A stretch of DNA of 64,000 nucleotides, taken from Pseudoxanthomonas sp. J35. Lineage in GTDB: Bacteria > Pseudomonadota > Gammaproteobacteria > Xanthomonadales > Xanthomonadaceae. Of the stretch, positions 1-8,186 are shown piece by piece; position 1 is the stretch's first letter; each line of letters begins with the position of its first letter. The position numbers and the translations under genes were made by a program. The stretch is from assembly GCF_000513995.1 (NCBI RefSeq), contig NZ_AZVB01000002.1, positions 62,001 through 126,000 on the forward strand, given 5' to 3'. The notes below the pieces were generated by a model that saw only the letters and a list, made by a program, of their open reading frames with translations, searched no databases and was not told the origin of the DNA.

Positions 1-1
1 C

Positions 2-2491
2 CTGGAAGGCGACTCCGTGCGCGCGTATCCGCTGCCGGCGGAGGCCGCGCAGGTCCACGTTTCCCGATTGGCCCGCGACCGCGGTGGCACGCTGTGGGCC
101 GGTACCACGACCGGCCTGTACCGCCACGCGGACGGCAGCTGGCAGCGCGTGGCGCGGATGGCGGTGGAAGCGATGGCCGGCGACCGCGACGGCAACCTCT
201 GGGCGGCCAGCCCGCAGCAGCTGCAGCGCCTGCGCGACGGCCGGGTGGTGGAAAGCGTCGGTGACGTCACCGGCGCGCGCGCCATCCGCGCCATCCACGA
301 GGACCGCGACGGCAACCTGTGGATGGGCAGCATGGTCGATGGCGTCACCCGCCTGTGGAACGGCTGGACGGCGCGCCTGGACCACGAGGAAGGCCTGCAC
401 CATCCGCTGCTGTGGTCGATCGCGCGCGGGCCCGACGGGAAGGTCTGGGTCGGCGGCAGCGACGGCGTCGAGGTATTCGACGGGCGCCGTTTCCACAGCC
501 GCGTGGCCGGCGCGCGCCTGCCGCACCCGGAGGCCTACAGCCTGCTGGTCGAACGCGACCGCACCTGGATCGGCACCCGCGCCGGCGCCGCGGTGCTGGA
601 ACGCGACCGGGTCAGCATCCCCGCGGTGCTGGCGCCGCTGCGCGCGGCGCAGGTCAACGGCATCGTCCGCGACCGCGCGAAGCGGCTGTGGTTCGCCACC
701 AGCCAAGGCCTGTTCCTGCTGTGGCCGGACGGGAGCCTGAGCCGCTACGGCAGCGAGCAGGGCCTGCCCGACCCGCGCGTGCGGGTGGTCCACGAAACCC
801 GCGACGGCCGCGTGCTGCTGGGCACCCACGGCGGCCTGTTCGAGTGGCGCGAAGGCCGCATCGAGCCGCTCGGCCAGCTCACCGGGCTCGACCCCGAGGC
901 GGCGATCAGCGCGATCCACGAGCTGGACGACGGACGCTGGATCGTCGGCAGCTACACCGGCGAGGACCTGCGCCTGTTCGACGGCCAGCGCTGGACGCGG
1001 CTGGGCCGCGCCCAGGGCGTCCCGGCCAACATCGCCTTCTTCATCGCCAGCGCCGGCGACTACCTCTGGGTCGCCGGCATGCGCGGCATCTACCGCCTGC
1101 CGCTGGCCTCGCTGGCGCCGCCGCTGCGCGAACCGGTGGGCGACCTCCGCGCCGAGCTGGTGCTCAATTCCGGCGCGCGCGAACAGGGCGGCCAGCCGGG
1201 CAAGTGCTGCAACGGCGCCGGCAACAGCCGCGGCCTGCTGCTGGACGACGTGCTGTGGCTGCCGACCCGCGAAGGCGTGGTCCTGGTCGACACCCGCTTC
1301 CAGCCGGCAGGCGGCGAACCGGCGCGCGTGCTGTTCGAACGCGTGCAGGTCGGCAATGAATGGGTCGTGCCCGACCCGGTGCAGGAACTGGAACTGCCGC
1401 TGGGCGTGCGCGACGTGAAGTTCGAGTTCACCCGGCCCTCGTTCCAGCCGATGCACGCGGTGCAGCTGCGCTACCGCCTGGCCGGCTACGAGCAGGAATG
1501 GCGCTCGCTGGACGCGCCGCACCTGCGCAGCGCCACCTACACCAACCTGCCGCCGGGGCACTACCGCTTCGAGGTGGTCGACGTCGGCGACCGCGGGGGC
1601 GCCGTCGCCACGGCGCGGCTGGGGCTGGCGGTGCCGCCGCACTGGCACGAGGCGCGCTCGCTGCGCCTGCTGCTGCCGCTGCTGTTCGGGGCCCTCGCCT
1701 ACCTGGCGTACCTCGGCATGCAGCGCCGCTACCGGCGGCAGAGCCGCAGGCTGGAGCAGCTGGTGCAGGAACGCACCCGCGACCTGCAGGTGGCCAACGC
1801 GCGCCTGGAAGCGCTGAGCTTCACCGATCCGCTGACCGGGCTGCGCAACCGCCGCTACCTGTCGCGGCAGATCCCCGGCGACCTGGCCCTGCACGGCCGC
1901 GACACCGCGCCGGGCGACGACGAGGTGGTGGTGTTCGCGCTGCTGGACCTGGACTACTTCAAGTCGATCAACGACGCGCACGGCCACGCCGCCGGCGACC
2001 GCGTGCTCGAGCAGCTCGGCCGGCTGCTCACCGGCATGGTGCGCAGCGGCGACTACGTGGCGCGCTGGGGCGGCGAGGAGTTCCTGCTGGTGCTGCGCCC
2101 GCAGCCGCGCGCCAGCCTGGCCCGGATCGGCGAGCGGCTGTGCGAGCAAATCCGCGCGCATGCGTTCGAACTGGACCCGGGCGAGCTGCACCGGCTGAGC
2201 GTATCGATCGGCCTGGCCGAGTACCCGCTGTTCCCCGAGGCGCCGGAACTGCTGGGCTGGGAACAGATGGTCACCCTCGCCGACCGCGCGCTGTACCGGG
2301 CCAAGTCCGGTGGCCGCGACACCTGGGCGGCCTGCCGGCCGCGCCCGGGTGCGCACCTGCCGCCGGGCCTCGAGCGACTGGAAGGTGATCCGTCGTGGAT
2401 GCTCGAGCAGGGCCTGGTCGAGACCTGGGGCCCTGCAGTCGAGCGCAACCGCGACGCCCCGGCCAGTGCCGGCGACACCTCGACCGGCTAG
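2..2491 (+). CDS. Propeller-sensor diguanylate cyclase (5' end outside window)
   Basis: The reading frame is open to the left edge, so this is the 3' part of a larger gene; a GTG at 17 is only an internal codon. Repeated blades of the form DRDGNLW (two-component-regulator propeller) fill about the first 440 residues. A Y_Y_Y-like beta domain follows (about 470-545), then one transmembrane helix (about 549-570), a short coiled coil and a GGDEF domain. The active-site motif is GGEEF at about residue 685 counted from position 17, preceded five residues earlier by RSGD, a typical RxxD inhibitory site. Expected role: periplasmic ligand sensing coupled to cytoplasmic synthesis of c-di-GMP, with product feedback. 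The ligand is unknown. It converges with the homoserine dehydrogenase gene, overlapping it by 4 bp. Confidence 0.9.
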   Translation: MEGDSVRAYPLPAEAAQVHVSRLARDRGGTLWAGTTTGLYRHADGSWQRVARMAVEAMAGDRDGNLWAASPQQLQRLRDGRVVESVGDVTGARAIRAIHEDRDGNLWMGSMVDGVTRLWNGWTARLDHEEGLHHPLLWSIARGPDGKVWVGGSDGVEVFDGRRFHSRVAGARLPHPEAYSLLVERDRTWIGTRAGAAVLERDRVSIPAVLAPLRAAQVNGIVRDRAKRLWFATSQGLFLLWPDGSLSRYGSEQGLPDPRVRVVHETRDGRVLLGTHGGLFEWREGRIEPLGQLTGLDPEAAISAIHELDDGRWIVGSYTGEDLRLFDGQRWTRLGRAQGVPANIAFFIASAGDYLWVAGMRGIYRLPLASLAPPLREPVGDLRAELVLNSGAREQGGQPGKCCNGAGNSRGLLLDDVLWLPTREGVVLVDTRFQPAGGEPARVLFERVQVGNEWVVPDPVQELELPLGVRDVKFEFTRPSFQPMHAVQLRYRLAGYEQEWRSLDAPHLRSATYTNLPPGHYRFEVVDVGDRGGAVATARLGLAVPPHWHEARSLRLLLPLLFGALAYLAYLGMQRRYRRQSRRLEQLVQERTRDLQVANARLEALSFTDPLTGLRNRRYLSRQIPGDLALHGRDTAPGDDEVVVFALLDLDYFKSINDAHGHAAGDRVLEQLGRLLTGMVRSGDYVARWGGEEFLLVLRPQPRASLARIGERLCEQIRAHAFELDPGELHRLSVSIGLAEYPLFPEAPELLGWEQMVTLADRALYRAKSGGRDTWAACRPRPGAHLPPGLERLEGDPSWMLEQGLVETWGPAVERNRDAPASAGDTSTG

Positions 2492-3588
2492 GCCGCGGCG
2501 ATCCGCAGCACGTCGTCCAGCAGCGCCGCCGCGGTCACTTCCGCGCCCGCGCCGGGCCCCTGGATCACCAGCGGTTGCCGCGGGTAGCGGTCGCTGCTGA
2601 CCGCCACGCGGTTGTCGGTACCGCCGCCACCGCACAGCGGATGCGCCGCCGGCAGCGCGTGCAGGCCGACGCCGGCGCCGTCGCCATCGAAGCGGGCGAT
2701 GAAGCGCAGCCGCGCACCCGCGGCGCGCGCCCGCGCCAGTTCCGCGGCCAGGGGCGCATCGAGCGACGGCAGCAGCGCATCGACCTGCCCCACGGCCGCT
2801 TCCGCCAGGTCCGCCGGCAGCAGCGAGCGCACCTTCACCTGCGAAGCCTCCAGCGGCAGGCCGGCCGCGCGCGCCAGGATGAGCAGCTTGCGGCGCACGT
2901 CCTCGCCGGACAGGTCGATGCGCGGATCCGGCTCGGTATAACCAGCGGCCGCGGCCGCGCGCACCAGCGCCGAGAACGGCCGCGAGCCGTCGAAGTTGCC
3001 GAACAGCCAGGCCAGCGAGCCGGAGAGCACGCCTTCCACCGCGTGGATGCGGTCGCCACCGGCGACCAGCGCGCGCAGGCTGCCGAGCACCGGCAGGCCG
3101 GCGCCGACGGTGGCGCTGTCGCCATAGCGCGCGCCGCTGCTGCCCTGCGCGTCGTTGATGGCCTGCGAACGCGACAGCGCGGCGCCGTGGCCAAGCTTGT
3201 TCGCGGTGACCACGTGGACGCCGCGCGCGAGCCATTCGGCATGCCAGCCGGCGACCTGGTCGCTGGCGGTGGCATCGACCACGATGTCGTCCTCGTGGAG
3301 CGCCTCGGCCTCGGCCCAGCCGGGCAGCGTGGTCTCGCGGCGCGGCGCCGCCTTCACCGCGGACAGTGCCTGCGCCAGTCCCGCTTCGCAGGTCTGCACG
3401 CCGCGCGAGTTGGCCAGCCAGGCCACCTGCGGCAGCGCCAGCCCGCGCGACTGCAGCGACTGGTAGCGATCAACGAAGGCGGTGCCGACGGTACCGGTGC
3501 CCAGCACCGCCAGGCGCCGCACCGGCGCGGTGCGTTCGCGGCCGGCGCGCGTGCCCGGACGCGGCTGCGGCCGCAGCACTGCGCTCAT
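2488..3588 (-). CDS. Homoserine dehydrogenase, monofunctional
   Basis: 366 aa. It reduces aspartate semialdehyde to homoserine, the branch point to methionine and threonine. An N-terminal NAD(P)-binding motif GTGTVG lies at about residues 30-35. The family signature region (LSGSLAWLF, then PDPRIDLSGEDVRRK, which holds the catalytic acidic and lysine residues) is intact. There is no ACT domain and no aspartokinase half, so it resembles the C-terminal half of ThrA/MetL. The start ATG overlaps the metB stop by 4 bp (ATGA, 3585-3588), giving translational coupling. As last gene of the S-box operon, this copy probably serves methionine supply; a threonine-linked enzyme would be expected elsewhere in the genome. 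That last point is inference. Confidence 0.9.
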   Translation of the reverse strand: MSAVLRPQPRPGTRAGRERTAPVRRLAVLGTGTVGTAFVDRYQSLQSRGLALPQVAWLANSRGVQTCEAGLAQALSAVKAAPRRETTLPGWAEAEALHEDDIVVDATASDQVAGWHAEWLARGVHVVTANKLGHGAALSRSQAINDAQGSSGARYGDSATVGAGLPVLGSLRALVAGGDRIHAVEGVLSGSLAWLFGNFDGSRPFSALVRAAAAAGYTEPDPRIDLSGEDVRRKLLILARAAGLPLEASQVKVRSLLPADLAEAAVGQVDALLPSLDAPLAAELARARAAGARLRFIARFDGDGAGVGLHALPAAHPLCGGGGTDNRVAVSSDRYPRQPLVIQGPGAGAEVTAAALLDDVLRIAAA

Positions 3589-4808
3589 GCGTCCACCCGT
3601 TTGCGGGCCAGCTCGGCATCCGCGTCGGCCGCGGCACGCACCGCCGCATCCAGCGCGGCGGCGACGTCGGCCACCAGGTCCTCGGAGGCTTCGATGCCGA
3701 TGGACAGGCGCAGCAGGCCGTCGGAAATGCCGGCCTTGGCGCGCGCCTCGGCGCTCATCGCCGCGTGGGTCATGGTCGCCGGATGCGCGACCAGGCTTTC
3801 CACGCCGCCCAGCGACTCGGCCAGGGTGAACCAGCGCAGCGAATCGACGAAGGCGCGCACCGCCGCCTCGCCGCCGCGCAGCTCGAAGCTGAGCATCGCA
3901 CCGAAGCCGGCCTGCTGGCGCGCGGCCAGCGCATGGCCCGGGTGCGACGGCAGGCCGGGGAAGTAGACCTTCTCCACCGCCGCATGGCCGTCGAGCAGCG
4001 CCGCGATCGCGTTGGCGTTCTCCTGGTGCACGCGCATCCGCGCATCCAGGGTACGCAGGCCGCGCAGGGTCAGGAAGCTGTCGAACGGCGAGCCGGTCAG
4101 GCCCAGCGCGTTGGCCCACCAGACCAGCTGCTGGTGCACCTCCGGGTCGGCCGCGACCACCGCGCCGCCGACCACGTCGCTGTGGCCGTTGACGTACTTG
4201 GTAGTCGAATGCAGGACCAGGTCGGCGCCGAACGACAGCGGCTTCTGCAGCGCCGGCGAGAGGAAGGTGTTGTCGACCACCACCAGCGCGCCGGCCCTGT
4301 GCGCGGCCTCGATCACGAAGCGCAGGTCGGTGACGCGCAGCAGCGGGTTGGACGGCGTCTCCACCAGCACCAGCTTCGGCGAACGGCCCAGCGCATCGGC
4401 CAGCGAGCGCGGATCGGTCAGGTCGGCGGTGACCAGTTCGAAGTGGCCCTTGGCGGCCAGCGCGTTGAACAGGCGCCAGCTGCCGCCGTACGCGTCGTGC
4501 GGCACGACCAGGGTGTCGCCGGGCTGCAGCAGCGCGTTGAGTACCAGGGTGATCGCGCCCATGCCGGTGGCGGTGACCACGCCGCCGGCGCCGCCTTCCA
4601 GTTCGGCCAGCGCCTCGCCGAGCAGGTCGCGGGTCGGGTTGCCGCTGCGGGTGTAGTCGTACTGCCGCTTGTTGCCGAAGCCGGCGAAGCTGAAGTTGCT
4701 CGACAGCACGATCGGCGGGGTGACCGCGCCATAGGCGGCATCGCGGTCGATGCCGGCGCGCACGGCGGCGGTGGCGGAACGACAGGCGGGGGAGGTTTCC
4801 TGGCTCAC
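3585..4808 (-). CDS. metB: Cystathionine gamma-synthase / PLP-dependent gamma-synthase
   Basis: 407 aa. Cys/Met-metabolism PLP enzyme of fold type I. The PLP lysine lies in HSTTKYVNGHSD and the substrate-loop tyrosines in QYDYTRSGNPT. It joins an acylated homoserine with cysteine to give cystathionine. The start is GTG: no ATG is nearby, and this GTG overlaps the stop of the upstream metX-like gene by 4 bp (4805-4808). Its own stop overlaps the homoserine dehydrogenase start. O-acetylhomoserine sulfhydrylase or cystathionine lyase activity cannot be excluded from family alone, but the operon with homoserine dehydrogenase and an acyltransferase favours synthase. Confidence 0.88.
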   Translation of the reverse strand: MSQETSPACRSATAAVRAGIDRDAAYGAVTPPIVLSSNFSFAGFGNKRQYDYTRSGNPTRDLLGEALAELEGGAGGVVTATGMGAITLVLNALLQPGDTLVVPHDAYGGSWRLFNALAAKGHFELVTADLTDPRSLADALGRSPKLVLVETPSNPLLRVTDLRFVIEAAHRAGALVVVDNTFLSPALQKPLSFGADLVLHSTTKYVNGHSDVVGGAVVAADPEVHQQLVWWANALGLTGSPFDSFLTLRGLRTLDARMRVHQENANAIAALLDGHAAVEKVYFPGLPSHPGHALAARQQAGFGAMLSFELRGGEAAVRAFVDSLRWFTLAESLGGVESLVAHPATMTHAAMSAEARAKAGISDGLLRLSIGIEASEDLVADVAAALDAAVRAAADADAELARKRVDA

Positions 4809-5881
4809 GGGTGGGCTCCGTTGCCGCGCAGCACGGCGGCGAGAATGAGGTCGATGCGGTCGGTTTCCTTGAGGAAGGTGTCGTGCCCGTAGGGCGAGCG
4901 CAGCACGCGCAGCTGGCCGCGGCCCTGCAGGCCTTCGACCAGGTTCACCGAATCGGACAGCGGCACCAGGCGGTCGCCCTCCACGGCGACCACGGTCACC
5001 GGCACGCCTACCGCGGCCGGATCGACGCGGTGCAGGTCGATCGACTCGGACAGGCGCAGGTAGGCGGTGACCGGGGTGCGCGCCACGTACTGGGCGCCGG
5101 CGGCGTCGAGGTAGTCCTCGGCCGCGCAGCGCACGCGGCCGTTGACGATCTCCGGCGCGCTGTCGAAGCGCTCGCCGAATTCCTCCGGCGTGCGGTAGCT
5201 GAGCATCGCGAACTGCCGCGCCAGGGCCAGGCCGGCGGCATCGGCGCACTGCAGCTGGCCCAGGGCGACGGCGCGGCGCTGCAGCGCGCGCCAGGCCGAG
5301 GCATACGGATGCGGGCGATGCGCGCCGCTGACCGCGACCAGCCGCCGCAGCCGCGCCGGATGGCGGACGGCGAACTGCAGCCCGACCATCGCGCCATAGG
5401 AATAGCCGACGAAGGCCTGCAGTTTCCCGATGCGCAGCGCGTCCAGCAGCAGCGCGATCGCATCGGCCTGGTCGGTGGTGTCGATCGGGGCGTCGAGGCG
5501 GCCGTCGGCGCCGACGTAGTCGAAGGCCACGACGCGGGTGCGGGCCGGATCCAGCGTGCGCCCGGCGGCGACCAGCGCGTCGGCCCAGCCGCGTTCGGCG
5601 AATACCTCGCTGGCCGAGACATGGCGATGCGCGGAAATGCCGCCGGCCACGAACACCGCCGGCGCATCGGCCGGGCCCTGGACCTCGTAGCGCAGCCGCA
5701 GCTCGCGCGTGCCGGCATGGCGCATCGGCAGGCAAATCGCGATCTCGCCGCGCACGGCGGACGCAACGGTATCGCCGGACGGCAGCGGCGTGCCGGCGAA
5801 GGTCTCGACGGTGTCTCGGGATTCGGGCTGGAGGACGGTGTTCACGAGGCTCATGGCGGGGATTCCGGGGAAAACCGCCAT
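4805..5881 (-). CDS. metX: Homoserine O-acyltransferase, MetX family
   Basis: 358 aa from the ATG at 5881; an ATG at 5854 (349 aa) is the alternative. Alpha/beta-hydrolase fold. The nucleophile elbow is GYSYGAMVG, and the Asp (VEGDRLVP) and His (YGHDTFLKE) of the triad are visible near the C-terminus. It activates homoserine for methionine synthesis. Whether the acyl donor is acetyl- or succinyl-CoA cannot be read from the sequence; MetX enzymes are known to include both kinds, and pairing with MetB makes succinyl plausible. The 5881 start has AAGG four bases upstream. It is the first gene after the SAM-I aptamer, 47 nt beyond it. Confidence 0.85.
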   Translation of the reverse strand: MAVFPGIPAMSLVNTVLQPESRDTVETFAGTPLPSGDTVASAVRGEIAICLPMRHAGTRELRLRYEVQGPADAPAVFVAGGISAHRHVSASEVFAERGWADALVAAGRTLDPARTRVVAFDYVGADGRLDAPIDTTDQADAIALLLDALRIGKLQAFVGYSYGAMVGLQFAVRHPARLRRLVAVSGAHRPHPYASAWRALQRRAVALGQLQCADAAGLALARQFAMLSYRTPEEFGERFDSAPEIVNGRVRCAAEDYLDAAGAQYVARTPVTAYLRLSESIDLHRVDPAAVGVPVTVVAVEGDRLVPLSDSVNLVEGLQGRGQLRVLRSPYGHDTFLKETDRIDLILAAVLRGNGAHP

Positions 5882-5928
5882 CGAGCCTTCGCGGGGCCCG
5901 CGTTCGCCGTGCGCTGGCACGGTTCGAA

Positions 5929-6042
5929 CCATCTTCCGGCAGACCGCGTGGGTCCCCGCAGGATTTGGCACCTGGCTGGACGCTTTCGCGCCCGCTGGCT
6001 GCCCCGGCATCAAAGGGCCTGTCCCTCCGCCGGTCTCGATGG
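5929..6042 (-). promoter_or_regulatory. SAM-I (S-box) riboswitch aptamer
   Basis: Read on the minus strand, the leader carries the SAM-I core in order. P1 5' arm CCATC (6042-6038) is followed by GGCGGAGGGACAGGCCC (6031-6015), then UUGAUGCCGGGGCAGCC. A stem with a GAAA tetraloop (GGGCGC-GAAA-GCGUCC) comes next, then GGUGCCAAAUCCUGC (5972-5958) and finally the P1 3' arm GAUGG (5933-5929). These match the S-box consensus closely. After the aptamer, CCGUGC-CAGC-GCACGG can form a hairpin ahead of the metX start, with no U-run, so control is more likely translational than by termination. SAM binding should lower expression of the whole metX-metB-hom operon. Confidence 0.92.
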
Positions 6043-6049
6043 CCCGGCC

Positions 6050-6078
6050 AGACTGCCACCGGCCCGCGGCCCTGTCAA
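6050..6078 (-). promoter_or_regulatory. Promoter of the S-box methionine operon
   Basis: On the minus strand a perfect -35 TTGACA (6078-6073) is followed, after 17 bases, by CAGTCT (6055-6050), a weak -10. The predicted start of transcription falls near 6043, one base before the 5' arm of aptamer helix P1. That placement supports the call despite the poor -10. Confidence 0.6.
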
Positions 6079-6135
6079 TCGTTTCATCTGCATGAAGCGA
6101 TGAATATCCCCTTCCCGCCCGCCCCTGTCCCTGCG

Positions 6136-6141
6136 GATAAT
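6136..6141 (+). promoter_or_regulatory. -10 element GATAAT, probable leaderless start
   Basis: GATAAT ends 7 bases before the ATG at 6149, so transcription would begin at or next to the start codon. No Shine-Dalgarno sequence precedes the gene. The -35 is weak (TTCCCG at 6113-6118). Confidence 0.45.
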
Positions 6142-6148
6142 CGGTTAC

Positions 6149-7213
6149 ATGCCCACCTTTCCACGCATCCTCTGCGCCGTCCTGGCCCTGGCCGCGGCGC
6201 TTCCCACCCCGCGCGCGCCTGCGGCCACCCCGACGACGGTGATCCGCGAGGCCTGGATCTCCGAGCCGGTGCCCGACGAGGAAATGGACTCGCTGGGGCT
6301 GTGGCGTCCGGCCGGCGGCGGCAGCCCCTGGCTGCTGGCCTCGGCCAAGGACGGCGCACGCCTGCTGGTGTTCGATGCCGACACCGGCATCCGCATCGGC
6401 GCCTCCGGCGGCCCCGGCGAGGGCCCGGGCCAGTTCCGTCGCCCCAACGGCGTGGCGGTGGCCGGCGACCTGCTGTTCGTGGTCGAGCGCGACGCGCGGC
6501 GGGTGCAGGTGCTGCAGCTGCCGCAGTTCCGCGTGCTCGGCGAGTTCGGCCGCGAGCAGCTGCAGCTGCCCTACGGCATCTGGCTGGACACCAGCGACGG
6601 CGGCGCGATCACCGCCTACGTGACCGACAGCTTCATGGAGGATTTCGCCACCTCGCGGTTGCCACCGGTGGAACGGCTGGCCGAACGGGTGAAGCGCTAC
6701 CGGGTCGGCGTCGACGCGCACGGCGCGCTGCAGGCGGAATACGTGGACGCGTTCGGCGACACCGGCGAGGCCGGCGCGCTGCGCATGGTCGAGTCCATCG
6801 CCGGCGACCCGGCGCATGGCCGCATGCTGATCGCCGAGGAGGACCGCCGGGTCGGCTCGACCCTGCGCGAGTACTCGCTGCAGGGCCGCTACCTGGGCCG
6901 CAACCTGCCGCCGTTCGCCAGCGACGCCGAGGGCGTGGTGCTGTGGGATTGCGGTGGCGGCGCCGGTTACTGGATCGCCGCCGACCAGGTCGAGCCCACC
7001 CTGTTCCGGCTGTTCGACCGCGACACGCTCGCGCCGGCCGGCCGCTTCACCGGCATGCGCACCGCCGGCACCGACGGCGTGGCCCTCGGCGGGCCGACGC
7101 CGCGCTTCCCGCACGGCGCGCTGTTCGCGCTGCACGCCGACGTGTCGGTGGCCGCGTTCGACCTGGGCGAAGTCGCGCGGCGCCTCAAGCTGGCACTGGC
7201 CTGCCGCGGATGA
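6149..7213 (+). CDS. Secreted phytase-like beta-propeller protein
   Basis: 354 aa with an N-terminal signal peptide (about 1-25, cut after PAA). The body resembles beta-propeller phytases: LVFDADTG early, then EGVVLWDCGGGAGYWIAADQ, LFRLFDRDTL, TDGVALG and FPHGALFALHAD near the C-terminus. These correspond to the late blades of that fold. If active it would release phosphate from phytate or related esters outside the cytoplasm; I cannot confirm every calcium or phosphate ligand, so the activity is inferred. Its stop overlaps the start of the M23 peptidase gene (ATGA, 7210-7213). Divergent from the methionine operon. Confidence 0.68.
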   Translation: MPTFPRILCAVLALAAALPTPRAPAATPTTVIREAWISEPVPDEEMDSLGLWRPAGGGSPWLLASAKDGARLLVFDADTGIRIGASGGPGEGPGQFRRPNGVAVAGDLLFVVERDARRVQVLQLPQFRVLGEFGREQLQLPYGIWLDTSDGGAITAYVTDSFMEDFATSRLPPVERLAERVKRYRVGVDAHGALQAEYVDAFGDTGEAGALRMVESIAGDPAHGRMLIAEEDRRVGSTLREYSLQGRYLGRNLPPFASDAEGVVLWDCGGGAGYWIAADQVEPTLFRLFDRDTLAPAGRFTGMRTAGTDGVALGGPTPRFPHGALFALHADVSVAAFDLGEVARRLKLALACRG

Positions 7214-8124
7214 ATCCGCGCACCCTCCGGCGGATGCTGGCGACCGCGCTGGTCGCGCTGCCGCTGGCCGCACCGGCGGACGCGGCGCGGTTCTGGCCAC
7301 GGCCGGACTCGAAGGACACGCCGCCGGCGCCGCGGGCGCCGCAGTCCACCGTGGACCGGCCCGCTTCGCCCGGCGAACCGGTGCGGTTGCAGGTGGGCGA
7401 CCGCGGCAGCCACTACGAGGTTTCCGTGCGCAACCACGCGCCCGGCCCGATGCAGGTCCACCTGGGCCTGGCGCGCGCCAGCAACCTGCGCGCGGTGCCG
7501 GCGCTGCCGCTGGAGGCGGTGCTGCCAGCCGGCACGCAGCGGGTGCTGGCGCGGCTGTATCCGCTCGATCCGCGCCAGGAAAGCCGCTTCGACCTCGACC
7601 TGCGGCAGCTGCCCGGCGATCCGCGCGCGCGGCCGGCCGACGTCGAATACCGGCTGCCGTTCGACCACCAGCAGGTACGCATCGACCAGGCCTTCGGCGG
7701 TCGCTTCAGCCACGCCGATGCGGAGAACCGTTACGCGGTGGACTTCGCCCTGCCCGAAGGCACCCCGGTGCTGGCCGCGCGCGAGGGCACCGTGCTGCAG
7801 GTGGAATCGGACTTCGCCCGCGCCGGCCTGGACCGCGAGCGCTACGGCGGCCGCGCCAACTACGTGCGGATCCTGCATCCGGACGGCAGCATGGCCCTGT
7901 ACGCCCACCTCAAGCCCGAAGGCGTGCTGGTCCGCCCCGGCCAGCGCGTGCGCCAGGGCCAGCGCATCGCCCTGTCCGGCAACACCGGCTTCAGCACCGC
8001 CCCGCACCTGCACTTCGTGGTCCAGGTCAACCGTGGCATGCGCCTGGAGGCGATCCCGATCCGGATGTTCGGCGCCCTGGGCGAGCTGAAGTTCGCCCGC
8101 GACACGGGGACTCGTTCGCGCTGA
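7210..8124 (+). CDS. M23 (LytM-type) metallopeptidase, secreted
   Basis: 304 aa. A signal peptide covers about residues 1-25 (LVALPLAAPADA). The middle is a beta-rich region of unknown role; the last about 130 residues form an M23 domain. Zinc-site motifs are present: the first His and Asp in SHADAENRYAVDF, then YAHLKPEG and the terminal HLHF. Expected to cut peptidoglycan cross-bridges or extracellular peptides in the periplasm or outside. Start chosen at the ATG overlapping the stop of the phytase-like gene, which implies coupled translation. No obvious lytic-activator partner lies nearby. Confidence 0.85.
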   Translation: MNPRTLRRMLATALVALPLAAPADAARFWPRPDSKDTPPAPRAPQSTVDRPASPGEPVRLQVGDRGSHYEVSVRNHAPGPMQVHLGLARASNLRAVPALPLEAVLPAGTQRVLARLYPLDPRQESRFDLDLRQLPGDPRARPADVEYRLPFDHQQVRIDQAFGGRFSHADAENRYAVDFALPEGTPVLAAREGTVLQVESDFARAGLDRERYGGRANYVRILHPDGSMALYAHLKPEGVLVRPGQRVRQGQRIALSGNTGFSTAPHLHFVVQVNRGMRLEAIPIRMFGALGELKFARDTGTRSR

Positions 8125-8149
8125 AGCCCACCGCGGACCACGCCGGCGC

Positions 8150-8178
8150 TTGACTTCGCCCCAAGTGTATTGTTGTAT
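8150..8178 (+). promoter_or_regulatory. Promoter of the GntR-ABC operon
   Basis: TTGACT (8150-8155), 17-base spacer, TTGTAT (8173-8178). The -10 lies inside the operator palindrome, and transcription would begin about 8185-8187, at the regulator's ATG, giving a leaderless message. Confidence 0.5.
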
Positions 8179-8186
8179 TGATACAC
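8165..8186 (+). promoter_or_regulatory. Palindromic GntR (YtrA-type) operator
   Basis: GTGTAT (8165-8170) and ATACAC (8181-8186) are perfect inverted arms 10 bases apart, directly before the regulator's ATG and covering the -10. GTGTA/TACAC arms are typical of YtrA-subfamily regulators. Autorepression is the likely result. Confidence 0.7.

Noticed and set aside
5929-6042. SAM-II or SAH riboswitch as alternative for the metX leader
   Set aside because: The GGAGGGAC...GGCCC and GGUGCCAAAUCCUGC blocks and the closed P1 belong to SAM-I.
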